6,565 nucleotides of DNA, taken from the NCBI GenBank assembly GCA_964478325.1, contig CAYZIA010000078.1, positions 1 to 6,565 of the forward strand, written 5' to 3'. This DNA is from DUAL01 sp964478325 (GTDB lineage Bacteria; Bacteroidota; Bacteroidia; Flavobacteriales; BACL11). This document shows positions 6,168 through 6,565 of the stretch, piece by piece. Each line of letters opens with the position of its first letter. Position 1 is the stretch's first letter. Under the pieces are notes generated by a model. It worked only from the letters and a program-made list of their open reading frames with translations. It was not told where the DNA came from and did not search any database. Position numbers and translations under genes: made by a program.

Positions 6168-6565
6168 TAGATGAGAATTGTTTTAAGAAACGGATATCAT
6201 TTTCAAAAAAGAGGCGCAAATCTTTTATTCCATATTTTAACATAGCAATTCGTTCAATTCCCATTCCAAAAGCAAATCCAGTGTATTTTTTAGAGTCGAT
6301 GCTACAATTTTCTAATACATTTGGGTCAACCATTCCACATCCTAAGATTTCCAAATAACCAGTGTATTTGCATACAGCACAACCTTTACTATTACAAATA
6401 TTACAACTTACATCGACTTCAGCAGACGGTTCTGTAAAAGGGAAATAAGAAGGCCGTAATCGTATTTTTGTTTTTTCTCCAAACATTTCTTTTGCAAAAT
6501 AAAGAAGTGTTTGTTTTAAATCAGCAAAACTTACATTTTTATCAATATACAGTCCTTCTACTTGA
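6163..6565 (-). CDS. pheS: Phenylalanine--tRNA ligase alpha subunit, C-terminal part (5' end outside window)
   Basis: This is the catalytic alpha subunit of the (alpha-beta)2 class II synthetase that charges tRNA-Phe. The frame stays open upstream of the ATG at 6486 to the window edge and encodes QVEGLYIDKNVSFADLKQ, so that ATG is internal. Class II motif 2 continues with KIRLRPSYFPFTEPSAEVD, and motif 3 is visible as GFAFGMGIERIAMLKYGI followed by DLRLFFENDIRFLKQF at the C-terminus. Between them lies a four-cysteine cluster C-x2-C-x4-C-x2-C (coded at 6370-6405) and GYLEILGCGMVDPNVL, where most family members have Trp in place of the first Tyr. The gene is convergent with pepM42, and only a short spacer with the sorting-domain remnant separates them. 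Confidence 0.96.
   Translation of the reverse strand, partial: QVEGLYIDKNVSFADLKQTLLYFAKEMFGEKTKIRLRPSYFPFTEPSAEVDVSCNICNSKGCAVCKYTGYLEILGCGMVDPNVLENCSIDSKKYTGFAFGMGIERIAMLKYGIKDLRLFFENDIRFLKQFSSI

Noticed and set aside
6163..6486. Short independent 107-residue protein starting at the ATG at 6486
   Set aside because: The frame continues upstream to the window edge with clear PheS sequence (QVEGLYIDKNVSFADLKQ), so this is an internal Met of a truncated pheS.

Overview
The window is AT-rich bacterial DNA that reads as a chromosomal housekeeping segment of a member of the Bacteroidota, probably Flavobacteriia-like. Four things point there. The gene order purN / acpP-fabF-(rnc)-IPExxxVDY-pyk is characteristic of that phylum. 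The 141-residue gene before pyk belongs to a Bacteroidota-restricted family. There is a fragment of a type IX secretion (T9SS) C-terminal sorting domain. The best promoter candidates fit the Bacteroidota TTTG / TAnnTTTG pattern, and most genes lack a clear Shine-Dalgarno site. Standard genetic code 11 fits all genes.

Layout: 1-477 (+) is the 3' end of a PfkB-family sugar/nucleoside kinase. It converges, with a 4-nt stop overlap, on a minus-strand pair: rnhA (474-947) and purN (941-1522, 7-nt overlap). A 118-nt divergent intergenic region carries a good promoter candidate for acpP and a weaker one for purN. A plus-strand run follows: acpP (1641-1874), fabF (1888-3135), the IPExxxVDY-family gene (3166-3591), pyk (3575-4993) and an M42-family aminopeptidase (4997-6052). 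A 31-codon start-less T9SS sorting-domain remnant (6060-6155) follows. The minus-strand 3' part of pheS (6163-6565) runs off the right edge.

The genes serve core metabolism: purine synthesis (PurN), fatty-acid elongation (ACP and KAS II), the last step of glycolysis (Pyk), peptide turnover (M42), RNA/DNA hybrid removal (RNase HI) and tRNA charging (PheS). I see no defence system, CRISPR array, mobile element, tRNA or rRNA. No stretch longer than 300 bases lacks a gene.

The most notable departures from the ordinary are the orphan T9SS domain between pepM42 and pheS, and the absence of rnc between fabF and the IPExxxVDY gene, where a hairpin with a T-tract sits instead. Smaller points are a weakened signature motif in the IPExxxVDY protein, a GTG-started pyk overlapping its upstream neighbour, and a proline-to-threonine change in the Pyk N-terminal signature. 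I found no convincing undescribed system.
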